A DNA stretch of 64,000 bases from Neptunicoccus cionae. GTDB lineage: Bacteria; Pseudomonadota; Alphaproteobacteria; Rhodobacterales; Rhodobacteraceae. Below, piece by piece: positions 1 to 10,135 of the stretch (the stretch's first letter is position 1; the number at the start of each line of letters is the position of its first letter). Made by a program: the position numbers and the translations under genes. Under the pieces are notes generated by a model, which saw only the letters and a program-made list of their open reading frames with translations, was not told the DNA's origin and searched no databases. The stretch is from the NCBI RefSeq assembly GCF_002860325.1, contig NZ_PKOJ01000002.1, positions 582,862 through 646,861 of the forward strand. Direction: 5' to 3'.

Positions 1-704
1 TTGTTTTGCCAGCGGGCAAACTGGTTGCTCAGGTGGCCGTGCTTCTTCCAGTTGTGTTCATAAGCGCCGGACATGATCACGGCACGGGCCACCAGTTCTG
101 CATCATCCGTGACAAGGATACCACCTTCCCCCGCGTTGATCAGCTTGTAGCTCTGGAAGGAAAAACACCCCACGCGCCCGATGGTCCCGATCTTGCGCCC
201 CTTCCATGTGGTGCCAAGGGAGTGGGCCGCATCTTCGACCACGGGAATATCCCGTGCCTCACACAGCGCCATGATTGCATCCATATCCGATGTGTGGCCC
301 CGCATGTGACTGACAATCACCGCCGCAATATCACTATCAAGGCGCGTCTCGAAATCTGCCAGATCAATGCGGTAGTTCTGTCCGACTTCACAAAGGACCG
401 GTATGCAATCCGCGTGGATCACGGCAGAAGGTACTGCCGCGAAGGTAAACCCCGGAATAAGGACCCGCGCATCACGTGGCAGGCCCAGCGCCTTAAGACT
501 GAGAAACAGGGCAGCAGAACAGCTTGAAACCGCCAGAGCGTATTTCACCCCCATCTCGGCCGCAAATTCCTGCTCCAGCAGCGTCACCGGTGCATCCTGC
601 GCAGCGGTGTAACGGAACAGATCACCGGTTTGCAAAAGCCTCTCGATTTCGGCTTTGGCTGCGGCGGGGATGGGCTCGGCGTCATGCATGTTTGGCAGGG
701 TCAT
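1..704 (-). CDS. DegT/DnrJ/EryC1/StrS family aminotransferase (C-terminus off window)
   Basis: PLP-dependent sugar aminotransferase fold, usually acting on nucleotide-linked keto-sugars in cell-envelope or exopolysaccharide synthesis. I translated 234 residues by hand from the ATG to the left window edge, where the frame is still open; the family is normally 370-400 residues. The segment VVEDAAHSLG (about 154-163) supplies the Asp that contacts the PLP pyridine nitrogen. SFQSYKLINAGEGG (about 182-195) carries the Schiff-base lysine, about K187. The gene is divergent from the antiporter on its right and no sugar-pathway neighbour is visible, so the substrate cannot be named. Family call is firm; exact role is not. 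Confidence 0.85.
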   Translation of the reverse strand, partial: MTLPNMHDAEPIPAAAKAEIERLLQTGDLFRYTAAQDAPVTLLEQEFAAEMGVKYALAVSSCSAALFLSLKALGLPRDARVLIPGFTFAAVPSAVIHADCIPVLCEVGQNYRIDLADFETRLDSDIAAVIVSHMRGHTSDMDAIMALCEARDIPVVEDAAHSLGTTWKGRKIGTIGRVGCFSFQSYKLINAGEGGILVTDDAELVARAVIMSGAYEHNWKKHGHLSNQFARWQN

Positions 705-916
705 TTGTTCCGATTTCCTGAAAGTAACTTTCAGGATTGATAAAGAACCTTTGTTACAAACCCAAGACGTTTGTTTGAAAACCGGCTGACATTTGCCGCC
801 CGATGCGGACGGACACTTATGAATATGCCCGTTCCGCAACTATTTGCGGCATTTGCACTTGTTTGGACCAGCAAACCGCATACCCTAGACGAAGCGCTCT
901 AATTCACAGGAATTTT
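705..916. other. Divergent intergenic region
   Basis: The spacer between the aminotransferase and the antiporter should hold both promoters. An in-frame upstream extension of the antiporter exists but is Cys-rich, unlike the family, and has no ribosome-binding site. I see no strong operator or hairpin. Confidence 0.4.
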
Positions 917-2833
917 ATGGACAGCTTTCTCCTTCAGGCCTCGATTTATCTGGCCGCAGCCGTCGTGGCGGTGCCATTGGCAAAACGGGCCGGACTTGGC
1001 TCTATCCTCGGATATCTGGTAGCAGGTGTTCTGATCGGGCCGGTGTTCGGACTGGTGGGAAGTGAAACCAAAGATCTGCAACATTTTGCAGAATTCGGTG
1101 TGGTGATGATGCTGTTCATCGTTGGGCTGGAACTGGAACCAAAGGCGCTGTGGGACATGCGCCACCGGCTGATCGGGCTTGGCGGGCTACAAGTGGTGCT
1201 GACCACACTTGCGATCAGCGCCGCCTTCTTTTCCTTTGGCCAGCCATGGCATATTTCCGTGGCAATCGGTCTGATTTTTGCCCTGTCATCTACCGCCATC
1301 GTGGTGCAGACGCTGAACGAGAAACGCCTGATGCAGACACATGGCGGCCGTTCGGCGTTTTCGGTGCTGCTGACGCAGGATATTGCCGTGATCCCGATGC
1401 TGGCGCTGATCCCGCTGCTGGCAGTTGGCGACTTTAGCAACTTTGCCAGCCACGGAACGGACGACCACTCGGAAATGTCCCTGATTGCAGGTCTTCCTGG
1501 CTGGGGGGTAACACTGGTTACGCTTGGCGCGGTCGGTGCTGTAATCCTGTTCGGGATCTACTGTACCCGCCCGATCTTTCACTTTATCGCCAAGGCCCGG
1601 CTGCCTGAAATTTTCACCGCAGTTGCGCTTTTGCTGGTGGTGGGCATTGCTCTGCTGATGTCACTTGTCGGCCTCTCCCCCGCGCTTGGAACATTCCTTG
1701 CAGGGGTCGTGCTTGCAAACTCGGAATACCGGCACGAACTGGAAACGGATATCCAGCCCTTTAAAGGCCTGTTGCTCGGGCTGTTTTTTATAACCGTCGG
1801 CGCAGGTATCAATTTCGAAGTCCTCTGGGAGCATCTGGCGTGGATACTCGGCATGACGCTGATCATGATGGTGATCAAAGGTCTGGTGCTTGCGGGGCTC
1901 AGCGTGTTGTTCAAGTTGAAGGGGCGCGACCAATGGCTGTTCATCCTGTCGCTGGCCCAAGCCGGTGAATTCGGCTTTGTCATGCTATCCACGACCGTGC
2001 AGACCAGCGTGATCCCTTATGCACTGTCCCAGCAGCTCTTGTTGATTATCGCACTGTCCATGCTGCTGACCCCACTGCTGTTTATCGTTTATGACCATCT
2101 GTCCCGCCGGATGAAGGATGACACCCAGCACCATGAGGAAGACACAATAGACGAGGAAGGCACGGTTATTATCGTGGGCATCGGCCGGTTCGGGCAGATC
2201 GTGAACCGGCTGGCTCTGGCGACGGGGATCAAAACAGTGGTGATCGACCATAAGATCGACCAGATCGATGCAATGCGGCGCTTCGGCGTGAAAGGGTATT
2301 TCGGCGATCCTACCCGTCCCGACATGATGCACGCTGCCGGTTTGATGAGCGCAAAAATTCTGGTGGTTGCGGTGGACGATAAGGCGGCGGCAGTCAAACT
2401 GGTGGATCACGCCCGCAAGGAACGTCCGGATCTCTACATCATCGCCCGTGCCTATGACCGTGATCATGTTTACCATCTGTACCGCGCCGGAGCGGATGAG
2501 ATCATCCGCGAAACCTTTGACAGTGCAATGCGGGCCGGCAAGAAGATGCTGCAAGGTATGGGCTGGCCCGAATATGAGGCTGAACGCGCCCACGATCAGT
2601 TCTTTGAGGCAGACCGCCACGCGCTGGCCGAACTGGCAGAGCTTTGGGACCCCAACATCCCGAACGAAAAGAACGAGAAATACGTGGCCCGTGCGCGGGA
2701 GGTCAATTCGGACCTTTACACCAGTTTTCTGTCCAATCTGACCAAGATTGTAGAGAACGACGAGGAGATAGACTTTCCGCCCACCAATGAATCTGCCGAT
2801 CTGATCGCAAAAGAGGAAGCCGCCGACCGCTGA
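917..2833 (+). CDS. Kef/YbaL-type monovalent cation:proton antiporter (CPA2)
   Basis: Inner-membrane potassium (or sodium)/proton antiporter of the CPA2 family, 638 aa. Residues about 1-390 form a run of hydrophobic helices with the Na+/H+ exchanger signature. A Rossmann TrkA-N (RCK) domain starts near residue 414 with a GIGRFG nucleotide-binding loop and gates such transporters through NAD(H) or glutathione adducts. The start was placed at the ATG preceded by an AGGA ribosome-binding site; this puts the first membrane helix (LLQASIYLAAAVVAVPL) at the N-terminus as in homologues. No KefF/KefG-like ancillary gene adjoins it. Its stop codon and that of the convergent hydantoinase abut in the palindrome TGATCA. 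Confidence 0.88.
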   Translation: MDSFLLQASIYLAAAVVAVPLAKRAGLGSILGYLVAGVLIGPVFGLVGSETKDLQHFAEFGVVMMLFIVGLELEPKALWDMRHRLIGLGGLQVVLTTLAISAAFFSFGQPWHISVAIGLIFALSSTAIVVQTLNEKRLMQTHGGRSAFSVLLTQDIAVIPMLALIPLLAVGDFSNFASHGTDDHSEMSLIAGLPGWGVTLVTLGAVGAVILFGIYCTRPIFHFIAKARLPEIFTAVALLLVVGIALLMSLVGLSPALGTFLAGVVLANSEYRHELETDIQPFKGLLLGLFFITVGAGINFEVLWEHLAWILGMTLIMMVIKGLVLAGLSVLFKLKGRDQWLFILSLAQAGEFGFVMLSTTVQTSVIPYALSQQLLLIIALSMLLTPLLFIVYDHLSRRMKDDTQHHEEDTIDEEGTVIIVGIGRFGQIVNRLALATGIKTVVIDHKIDQIDAMRRFGVKGYFGDPTRPDMMHAAGLMSAKILVVAVDDKAAAVKLVDHARKERPDLYIIARAYDRDHVYHLYRAGADEIIRETFDSAMRAGKKMLQGMGWPEYEAERAHDQFFEADRHALAELAELWDPNIPNEKNEKYVARAREVNSDLYTSFLSNLTKIVENDEEIDFPPTNESADLIAKEEAADR

Positions 2834-4843
2834 TCAGGCGGCGATACGGGGCCGTCCCGATGCAATTGCGGTAAGTTCGGCCTCTACAAACACATCGCGC
2901 CCGTCGATCACCGCGTTGCGCACCTCCTGTTCGTGGTGCAGGCGGATGCCTTCCGCCCCGGCTTTGCGTGCAGCATCCATCGCAGTGTCGCCCAGACGGG
3001 TTTCCAGGGCAGACAGGGCGCGGGGCAGATCGTTGAAATCCTGCGGCCCGTCAGTGAAATGCACACGGTAGCGGTTTTCCCCGATGCTGGTGATCAGTCC
3101 GGACGAACGCATGGACACTTGTCCCACAACAGCCCCGATCGCATTGGCTACGCCTGCGTGTTCAGGCAGGATAACCGGTGTAGAGAGCCTGTCACCGACC
3201 GCGCCATAATAACTGTGGGCAGAAGCCCCGAGCCCGATTACCGGCAGGTTCAACCCCACCTTCAACGCCACCAGACCGCGGTGCGCTTGGGTGCCGCGCC
3301 GTGTTAGCACATGGCGGGCCAGTTGTTCTGGCGGAAGGCCGAAATCCGTCTCCTCTTCGGCAAAAGCGGTTTCAAGGAGCGTGTCACAGGTCTGCTGGGT
3401 GAGTTGGTCAATGATACGGCGGGCCAGCTCCGCGCCGTCCGGTGCTATCCGTTGCCCTGCCCCGTTGCGCTGCCGCGAAAACAACTCCATTCCCTGCCGT
3501 GCGGCAGTTGCATCCCAACTGTCCAGAACTCCGGTCACATGGGCTGCATCCGAAGGCGTTACTGCTGCGACCATGACCATTCCCCGCGCCACCAACCGGT
3601 CAAGTGCGGAGCCGTCCAGACGGTTTGCCAGCAGGCTGCCAATTTCCCAAGCCCGATCGCCGATCTTTTCCAGCAGGCGGGCTTCACGGGGATCAAGCCC
3701 TGCCGCAGTTTGCCCCGACAGACCCACCGGCACAACAAAACGCCCGTCATGCTCGCCGACCCGGTCTTTTATGCACTGACGCTCCAGCGCCGCTGGCACT
3801 ACGTCGGGATACTGAATCGCGGCCAGTGACAGTGGCAGCACTCTACGGGGACCAAGTTGCAACCCGCCAGCCAGCCCTTCCCGCTGCAAATGAACCTCAC
3901 TGTCTCCGCCAAGTCCGGTGGTACGCATGGCTACGGCTTCGACCATGGTGCGCAAACCGCCGACCCGCGCACCGTGGGGATCAATCATCGGGCGCCCGTC
4001 CCGCAACACAGCGACATCAGTTGTCGTACCGCCGATATCACTGACAAGCGCGTCGGATTCCCCTGTCAGCCAGCGCGCGCCGACGATACTGGCCGCCGGA
4101 CCGGAGAGGATGGTTTCTATCGGGCGCTCCCGCGCCATTTCCGCAGAGATCAATGCCCCGTCCCCCCGCACAACCATCATCGGGGCGGACACGCCGATCC
4201 CTTTAAGATAATCCTGCGTGGCGCCGATCAGATGGTCGATCATCCCGATCAGCCGCGCGTTAAGCACTGCTGTCATGGCCCGTTTCGGCCCGCCGAGCTT
4301 TGCCGACAGTTCATGGGAACAGGTCGCAGGCAATCCGGTGCGGGCGCGGATCAGCTCCCGTGCGGCGATTTCATGGGCAGGGTTACGGGTCGCAAACTGG
4401 CTGGCAATGGCAAAGCCCGTGACCGTACCGTCGAGCCCCTCCAGCGCCTGTTCCAATGCACCAAAATCAAAGGGGGCAGCTTCGCTACCTGAATGATTAT
4501 GCCCGCCGCTGATACGGATCACCGGATCGCCGCGCAGCGCCTCGTCCAATCCCTGACGGGCGACGTCTTTTTCGTCAAAGCCGATGAAGACCAGCGCAAC
4601 CCGTGCACCCTGCCCTTCCACCAACGCGTTGGTGGCCAGTGTGGTGGACAGGGACGCCAGCGCGATTTCGGACGGGGCGACAGAAGCCGCATCGAGAACC
4701 GCCTGCACCGCTTTGCCGACACCTTCAGACAGGTCATGGCGGGTGGTCAGGGATTTGGCAGAGGCAATCACCTCATCCTCGCCACGGATCAGAACCGCAT
4801 CTGTATAGGTTCCGCCTGTATCTACTCCGAGAAGAAGTGCCAT
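2834..4843 (-). CDS. Hydantoinase/oxoprolinase family protein (HyuA-like)
   Basis: Predicted cytoplasmic ATP-dependent ring-opening enzyme of the N-methylhydantoinase A / 5-oxoprolinase alpha family, 669 aa. The N-terminus has the ASKHA phosphate loop GVDTGGTYTDAVL, and a second one, SDIGGTTTDVAVL, lies near residue 270; both are hallmarks of the family. A longer frame upstream is Arg-rich and unlike the family, so I start at MALLLGVDTGG. The B subunit (HyuB) normally found next door is absent here, so the protein may work alone or with a partner elsewhere. Substrate (hydantoin, oxoproline, acetone-type carboxylation) cannot be decided from sequence. Confidence 0.85.
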   Translation of the reverse strand: MALLLGVDTGGTYTDAVLIRGEDEVIASAKSLTTRHDLSEGVGKAVQAVLDAASVAPSEIALASLSTTLATNALVEGQGARVALVFIGFDEKDVARQGLDEALRGDPVIRISGGHNHSGSEAAPFDFGALEQALEGLDGTVTGFAIASQFATRNPAHEIAARELIRARTGLPATCSHELSAKLGGPKRAMTAVLNARLIGMIDHLIGATQDYLKGIGVSAPMMVVRGDGALISAEMARERPIETILSGPAASIVGARWLTGESDALVSDIGGTTTDVAVLRDGRPMIDPHGARVGGLRTMVEAVAMRTTGLGGDSEVHLQREGLAGGLQLGPRRVLPLSLAAIQYPDVVPAALERQCIKDRVGEHDGRFVVPVGLSGQTAAGLDPREARLLEKIGDRAWEIGSLLANRLDGSALDRLVARGMVMVAAVTPSDAAHVTGVLDSWDATAARQGMELFSRQRNGAGQRIAPDGAELARRIIDQLTQQTCDTLLETAFAEEETDFGLPPEQLARHVLTRRGTQAHRGLVALKVGLNLPVIGLGASAHSYYGAVGDRLSTPVILPEHAGVANAIGAVVGQVSMRSSGLITSIGENRYRVHFTDGPQDFNDLPRALSALETRLGDTAMDAARKAGAEGIRLHHEQEVRNAVIDGRDVFVEAELTAIASGRPRIAA

Positions 4844-5028
4844 CCTGTCCGCTCCTGCTATTCTGTCACGGGTTCTAGCCCGATGCCGCCGCCACGTCAG
4901 GACAAAAAGCGACCTGCCTTGCAGGTTTCCGGCATGTCGGGGCGACCTACGCCACGTCACGGGCAGCAGGGCTTCTCTGGGCAGCGGATTTGTCGCAAAC
5001 TGCCCAAAACCCGAGTGGAGGAACCGCC

Positions 5029-5823
5029 ATGTACGAGCGTCTGGAAATCACCATCAAGGATCACGTGGCAGAAGTCATGTTGAACCGCCCCGAAAAGAAG
5101 AACGCACTTGATACGCCGTTCTTTGACGAACTCGCCGCAGCAGGGGAGGAACTGCAAGGCAACGCGGATGTGCGCGCCGTTGTGCTCTACGGGGCGGGCG
5201 GATGTTTCTGCGCCGGTATCGACACCAGCGCCCTGATGGAATTTTCCGCCAATATCGACGAAATCCGCAAGATGCTGGCCACCCCGCCGGAACACGGGCG
5301 CGGCAACCGGTTCCAGCGCCCGACAGTGGTCTGGCAGGAACTGCAAGTACCCGTAATTGCAGCGGTAGAAGGTGTCGCTTTTGGCGGCGGTATTCAACTG
5401 GCGCTGGCTGCGGATTTCCGGTTTATGGCGCCGGATGCGAAAATGTCGATCATGGAAGCGAAATGGGGCCTCGTCCCCGATATGGGGATCACCCAATGCC
5501 TGCCCCAGCTGATGCGGGCCGATCAGGCAAAAGAACTGATCATGACGGGCCGCGTGCTCGGGGCGGAAGAGGCACTGTCACTGGGGCTGGCCACATGGCT
5601 GGCAGATAATCCGCTGGAAAAGGCACGGGCCATGGCGGCGGAGCTGGCGGCGCGGTCGCCCGAAGCTGTACAGGGCAGCAAGGCGCTGGTGGATCAGGTG
5701 TGGTCCGCAGGGCGCGAGGGTCTGGCGCTGGAGGGGGAGTTGCAATCCAAGATCATCGGTTATCCGAACCAGATGGAAACCGTGATGTCACAAATGCAAA
5801 AACGCAGTCCGGTTTACAAATAA
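5029..5823 (+). CDS. Crotonase-fold enoyl-CoA hydratase/isomerase
   Basis: Crotonase superfamily enzyme, 264 aa, acting on a CoA thioester in the cytoplasm. The first oxyanion-hole segment is GGCFCAGIDTSAL and the second is GVAFGGGIQLALAADFR, both in expected positions. The active-site loop after it reads MEAKWGLVPDMG, which keeps a Glu and an Asp where hydratases and isomerases have catalytic acids. The start is the ATG behind a strong GGAGGA site. It is monocistronic between a divergent hydantoinase and a convergent AsmA gene, so the pathway is unknown; beta-oxidation or degradative isomerase are equally possible. Confidence 0.88.
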   Translation: MYERLEITIKDHVAEVMLNRPEKKNALDTPFFDELAAAGEELQGNADVRAVVLYGAGGCFCAGIDTSALMEFSANIDEIRKMLATPPEHGRGNRFQRPTVVWQELQVPVIAAVEGVAFGGGIQLALAADFRFMAPDAKMSIMEAKWGLVPDMGITQCLPQLMRADQAKELIMTGRVLGAEEALSLGLATWLADNPLEKARAMAAELAARSPEAVQGSKALVDQVWSAGREGLALEGELQSKIIGYPNQMETVMSQMQKRSPVYK

Positions 5824-5835
5824 ACCACATAACCG

Positions 5836-5863
5836 GATCAGGGGGCGGCGGCGCCCCGTGATC
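5836..5863. terminator. Hairpin between convergent genes
   Basis: A 12-bp stem with one mismatch and a 4-nt loop (left arm GATCAGGGGGCG, right arm CGCCCCGTGATC) sits between the enoyl-CoA hydratase and the AsmA gene. There is no U-tract, so it is either a weak bidirectional terminator or a transcript-end stabiliser. Confidence 0.5.
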
Positions 5864-5887
5864 ACCAATTGCAGCCCCGTTTCCGTA

Positions 5888-8227
5888 TCAGTCAAACAAC
5901 TTGCGCAGGGCGTTCCCTACTTCGTTTTCCAACTTGTCCCGCGCCTGTTCTTCCAGCGATTTCGCTGCCGCATCGTCCTCTGCGTTGCGACGTTCCAGTT
6001 CCTTGCGCAGCTTTGCCTTTAGCGCCTCTTCGGGATCTTTCAGCTTTTCCTTCACCTCTTGCAGCTTTTCCTGCGCCCGCTGTACATCGGCGTTATCCTT
6101 CAGCTTTCCATCCAGCAACAGGTTCAGCAGCTTGTCCAGATCGGGTCGGAATTTCAGGTTCTGCCAAGGGCCAGTGATCATCACAGGCACCGAAAACTCT
6201 GCATCTTCGGACAGGCGTGTCGGCGTCACCACATAATTCATCGCCTGCCCGCCAATATCGACCGATCCCTTGCCAGCGGCGCGGAACAGCGGGCTGATTA
6301 GCGACAGATCCACATTCTGCAACACGCCCTGCTCCATCGAAAACGTGCCATCCAGACTGGTAAATTCAGTTGCGCCCTCAAACCCGCCAAAGGCTGATTT
6401 CAGATTGCGCATCATCGCCGCCAGATCAATGCCCTTGATCGCGCCGTTTCCGAATTCGACCGAACCGTTCCCCGACAGAGAGGTCATGATCTGATGCACG
6501 CTCCCCCCTTGTGAACGCAGCGACAGTCTGGTGGTGCCGGTCCCGCGAAGGCGGTCCATATCAAGCAGTTGTGACAAAAGCGGTTCAAGTTCCACATCCC
6601 GCGCGGTTACATCCGTTTCAAACGCCACCGATGATCCGCCGCGCAGGGTGATGCGGCCCGATACCGCCCCGTCAAATATCCGCACATCCTGCAAATCAAG
6701 GGCAAGCAAGCCGTCCCGCAGCCGCGCATTTATCTGGGTTTTCCCCAATTGGCTGACCCCGAGATCTACGCTGGCAGCGCTCAGCGCCACGTCCGCATCA
6801 ACCATGTCGAGCCCTTGCAGCTGGATCGGCTCTTTTGACCAGCCTGAAGACGCGCTTGCACCGTTACCTGCGCCATCAGCGCCGACCGAAGCATCATCCG
6901 AGATGTAATCGGACAGATCCAGTTTTCCTGCGTTTAAGGTCGCCTCTACATACGGCGGGTTTTCCGGGCGGAAAGCGATTTCGCCCGCTACCACATTCTG
7001 GTCCAGCGTAATCTCGGCATTTTTCAAACGTGCCTTGCCGGAGGCCGCAATACGCAATTCCCCATCCAGTTTAGCCGTCTGGAATGTACCCTTTGGAGTG
7101 CCCGTTTCAACACTAGCCAGCCGCAACGCGCCGCGCAGGTCGGAAAACCGGGCCAGCGTCTGTCCCGACACCAGATTTGGTCTGGCCTGTCCGGCCCGCC
7201 CCTTGAAATCCAAATCGCCCATGCCTTGCAAAGACAGAAAGCTCTCTACGTCGAATTCGGGGGTCTCCAGCCAGCTGTCATTACCCGTCGCACTGAACCG
7301 CCCGGTCACCGGAACCTTGCCGTACATCCCTTTGAGAGCGGCTTCGCCGAATACACCGGCGCTTGAGAGAAGCAGCTTGCCCTCAAGAGACAGATCGGAC
7401 AACGCGATGATCTGCTCTGGCGCCGCCAGACCAAAACGCACGGCCGTTCCAGCCGGATCACTGACACCTGCCGTAAAAGTGGCATCTACAGTTGGAAATC
7501 CGCCGCCAAGGCCTGCCTTACCATCAAAGTTCACCGTATCCCCGCCCAATTTCAGGGTGCCGGAAACCGTCGAGATACCGTCTTCCATCAGTGCAGGCCA
7601 ATCCCCGAGAACCGCCATCACGTCGCCATCAAAGCCGTTCAGATTGCCTGAAACATCGATCCGCGCCGTAGTTTTTCCCTTGGGCAGCGACACTGTGCCG
7701 TTTATCCCGCTTAACGCGTGGCTGGTGCCCGTGCTGTGATCGCGAAAATGCACATCTCCGTTTACGATACGTCCCAGTTCGAGCGAGGGCTGCGCACTGC
7801 CGGATTGCGCCTGTGTCTCATCAGCCGCCTGCTCCGTCGAAGCGCCCGACAAATCCCAGTTCGCCCGCCCTGTTTCATCCCGTTCCAGATACACCACCGG
7901 AGAGAGGAGTTCGAAAGTTTCCACCTCCACGTTACCGCCAATCAGTGCCGATAGGTTCACACCTACTGTTGCACCCTTCGCCGAAATCATCAGCGGCTCG
8001 CTTGCCCAGTCTGCGTTGGAAACGGTAATCGCGCCGGTTTTCACCCCGAGTGTCGGAAAAAGGGTCGGGCTGAAATCCCCCGAGAGGGTAAGTTTCCGGC
8101 CTGTTTGCCGCTCCAGCTGATCAGAGGCCAGCTGCCCGATCCTGTCTGTAGGCAGGAGGAACAACAGCCCTACTGCAACGACAACACATGCGACCAGCGC
8201 AACAGCAATCCGGATCAACAAACGCAT
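5888..8227 (-). CDS. AsmA family protein
   Basis: Large AsmA/TamB-like envelope protein of 779 aa, a family implicated in outer-membrane assembly and inter-membrane phospholipid transport. One N-terminal membrane anchor (LLIRIAVALVACVVVAVGLL) is followed by long beta-rich repeats with the AsmA N-terminal segment (QTGRKLTLSGDFSPTLFPTLG). The C-terminal AsmA region near residues 580-690 includes GNGSVEFGNGAIKGIDLAAM. The last ~80 residues are a charged Lys/Glu/Arg coiled-coil-like tail. The ATG is preferred to an upstream GTG because a GGGGG element lies 5 nt before it. Confidence 0.88.
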   Translation of the reverse strand: MRLLIRIAVALVACVVVAVGLLFLLPTDRIGQLASDQLERQTGRKLTLSGDFSPTLFPTLGVKTGAITVSNADWASEPLMISAKGATVGVNLSALIGGNVEVETFELLSPVVYLERDETGRANWDLSGASTEQAADETQAQSGSAQPSLELGRIVNGDVHFRDHSTGTSHALSGINGTVSLPKGKTTARIDVSGNLNGFDGDVMAVLGDWPALMEDGISTVSGTLKLGGDTVNFDGKAGLGGGFPTVDATFTAGVSDPAGTAVRFGLAAPEQIIALSDLSLEGKLLLSSAGVFGEAALKGMYGKVPVTGRFSATGNDSWLETPEFDVESFLSLQGMGDLDFKGRAGQARPNLVSGQTLARFSDLRGALRLASVETGTPKGTFQTAKLDGELRIAASGKARLKNAEITLDQNVVAGEIAFRPENPPYVEATLNAGKLDLSDYISDDASVGADGAGNGASASSGWSKEPIQLQGLDMVDADVALSAASVDLGVSQLGKTQINARLRDGLLALDLQDVRIFDGAVSGRITLRGGSSVAFETDVTARDVELEPLLSQLLDMDRLRGTGTTRLSLRSQGGSVHQIMTSLSGNGSVEFGNGAIKGIDLAAMMRNLKSAFGGFEGATEFTSLDGTFSMEQGVLQNVDLSLISPLFRAAGKGSVDIGGQAMNYVVTPTRLSEDAEFSVPVMITGPWQNLKFRPDLDKLLNLLLDGKLKDNADVQRAQEKLQEVKEKLKDPEEALKAKLRKELERRNAEDDAAAKSLEEQARDKLENEVGNALRKLFD

Positions 8228-8399
8228 CACAACCCCCGTAAAGACTTAACCAATATGAAGCCTGTCTAGCAGTCTTGGCAAGCGGCAGACAGTGCGATTT
8301 GCTGCCAAACACACACGGACTTCAGCGAAATGTCACGTCGCAGAGAAGTTGCACAAGAAACGGGTCGCGCGGCGTTCCCGATTGCGCCATAGAAACCCA

Positions 8400-9329
8400 A
8401 TGAAAAAAATTGCACACCGTATGAACCTGCTGGAATGGTCAATGCTTGTCGGACTGTCGATCGTCTGGGGCGGCTCGTTCTTCTTTGCCGCCGTCGCCAT
8501 CGCCGAGCTTCCGGCCATGACTATCGCATTCATCCGCGTTTCTGGCGGCGCTATTATCCTGTTGCTGGCGCTACGTCTGTTAGGGATCCGTCTGCCCAGC
8601 AGCAAAACGGTTTGGCTGGCCTTTCTTGGCATGGGGCTGATGAACAATGCGATCCCCTTCAGTCTGATCTTCTGGGCACAGAGCGAACTGGCCAGCGGGG
8701 TGGCCTCTATCCTGAATGCGATGACGCCGATCTTCACTGTGATTGCAGCACATTTTCTAACTGATGACGAACACCTGTCAGCGGGACGGATTACGGGCGT
8801 CCTGCTCGGCTTTCTGGGGGTATTTATCCTGATGGGCGGCAATAGCGGAGAGAGCGGCGCGATCCTGCCCCATATCGCCGTGCTCGGCGCGGGGGTATCT
8901 TATGCGCTAGCATCGATTTTTGGTAAACGGTTCGGGCGGCTCGGCGTGCCACCACTCGCTACAGCCACAGGTCAGGTCTGTGCGTCGAGCCTGCTGCTAT
9001 TGCCGGTGGTGCTGTTCGTGGACCAACCCTGGTCCTACGGCTGGCCCTCGGGCGGAACGCTCTGGGCTTTGGCGGGGTTGGTGGTACTGTCAACGGCGGT
9101 CGGGTATTTCCTCTACTTCCGCATCCTGTCCACCGCAGGGGCCACCAACCTAGCGCTGGTTACATTCCTTATCCCGCCAAGCGCGATCCTGTTGGGCGTG
9201 CTGGTTTTGAACGAGTCCCTTGGCTGGAACCACATCGCTGGAATGGCCGTCATCGGGGTAGGTCTGGCCGCCATTGACGGCCGGGTTTTCAGGATTTTTA
9301 CAAGGAAGCGGAGACGCCCCGCGCCTTAA
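8400..9329 (+). CDS. EamA/DMT-family transporter
   Basis: Drug/metabolite transporter of the inner membrane, 309 aa, with ten predicted helices in two EamA repeats. The first opens with LVGLSIVWGGSFFFAAVAI and the second with VLGAGVSYALASIFGKRFG. Substrates in this family (amino acids, metabolites, drugs) cannot be predicted. The start is uncertain between this ATG and one seven codons downstream (MNLLEWS); neither has a strong ribosome-binding site. Its TAA overlaps the stop of mipZ on the other strand by three bases. Confidence 0.85.
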   Translation: MKKIAHRMNLLEWSMLVGLSIVWGGSFFFAAVAIAELPAMTIAFIRVSGGAIILLLALRLLGIRLPSSKTVWLAFLGMGLMNNAIPFSLIFWAQSELASGVASILNAMTPIFTVIAAHFLTDDEHLSAGRITGVLLGFLGVFILMGGNSGESGAILPHIAVLGAGVSYALASIFGKRFGRLGVPPLATATGQVCASSLLLLPVVLFVDQPWSYGWPSGGTLWALAGLVVLSTAVGYFLYFRILSTAGATNLALVTFLIPPSAILLGVLVLNESLGWNHIAGMAVIGVGLAAIDGRVFRIFTRKRRRPAP

Positions 9330-10135
9330 AAATCTACCTCGACATCGGGCAGTTTCAACTCTGCCACCAGATCGCGGACTTCCTGACGGGCGGCCACGTT
9401 CGAAATATTCAAAGAACCGCCGCCCACATCCTTGATGTCAAGAAGGGTCAGCCCGTGGGGGAACAATTCGCGGAACACAACACGGTCCGAAAAGCCCGGA
9501 GCCAGCCGGAATCCGATCCGCCGCGACAGGTCTTTCAGCGCCGCGCCAACCTTGCGCTTGTTGTGCATGTTCTGCGCGCCCACGCGGTTGCGGGTCACAA
9601 TCCAGTCAATCGGTTTTGCGCCGGTTTCAGCACGGGCCTTGCGCGCCTCCCAAACCATTTCGGAATAAACGCTCGGGCCGGTGACAGCATTGGTTTCGGG
9701 ATCAATTTTCGCCAGCAGGTCAAAATCGATGAAACTGTCATTCATCGGGGTGACGAGTGTATCGGCCATTGCATGGGCCAGTTCCGCCAGTGCCGAATGG
9801 GAACCGGCACAATCGACAACAATGAAATCGTTATCTTCATCCAGAAGGAGAATCGCCTTCTGGAAGGCCACAAGATTCGCCTCGTCGCCCGGCTCCAAAC
9901 CGAGCTCCTCGGCGGTTTTCATCTCTGCAAGCTGGGGTAGCGGAAGGGGGATTTCATTTTTCCGCACATATTCGCGGCGGTTTTCCACGTAATGGCCAAG
10001 TGTGCGCTGACGCAAATCCAGATCGACGACGCCGACCTTGAAACCGCTGCGCAACAGGGCGGTTAGAACATGCATGGCTGTGGTCGATTTGCCAGAGCCG
10101 CCTTTTTCGTTTCCGAAGACGATAATATACGCCAT
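9326..10135 (-). CDS. mipZ: MipZ division-site positioning ATPase
   Basis: ParA/MinD-type ATPase, 269 aa. In alphaproteobacteria that lack MinCDE it forms a gradient from the ParB-bound origin and inhibits FtsZ near the poles. The deviant Walker A reads NEKGGSGKSTTA (residues about 9-20). DLDLRQRTLGHY, the Walker B-like DFIVVDCAG and the MipZ-typical PMNDSFIDFDLLA segment identify the subfamily. It is monocistronic, convergent with the EamA transporter and about 230 bp from rpmE. Regulation is not visible. Confidence 0.93.
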   Translation of the reverse strand: MAYIIVFGNEKGGSGKSTTAMHVLTALLRSGFKVGVVDLDLRQRTLGHYVENRREYVRKNEIPLPLPQLAEMKTAEELGLEPGDEANLVAFQKAILLLDEDNDFIVVDCAGSHSALAELAHAMADTLVTPMNDSFIDFDLLAKIDPETNAVTGPSVYSEMVWEARKARAETGAKPIDWIVTRNRVGAQNMHNKRKVGAALKDLSRRIGFRLAPGFSDRVVFRELFPHGLTLLDIKDVGGGSLNISNVAARQEVRDLVAELKLPDVEVDF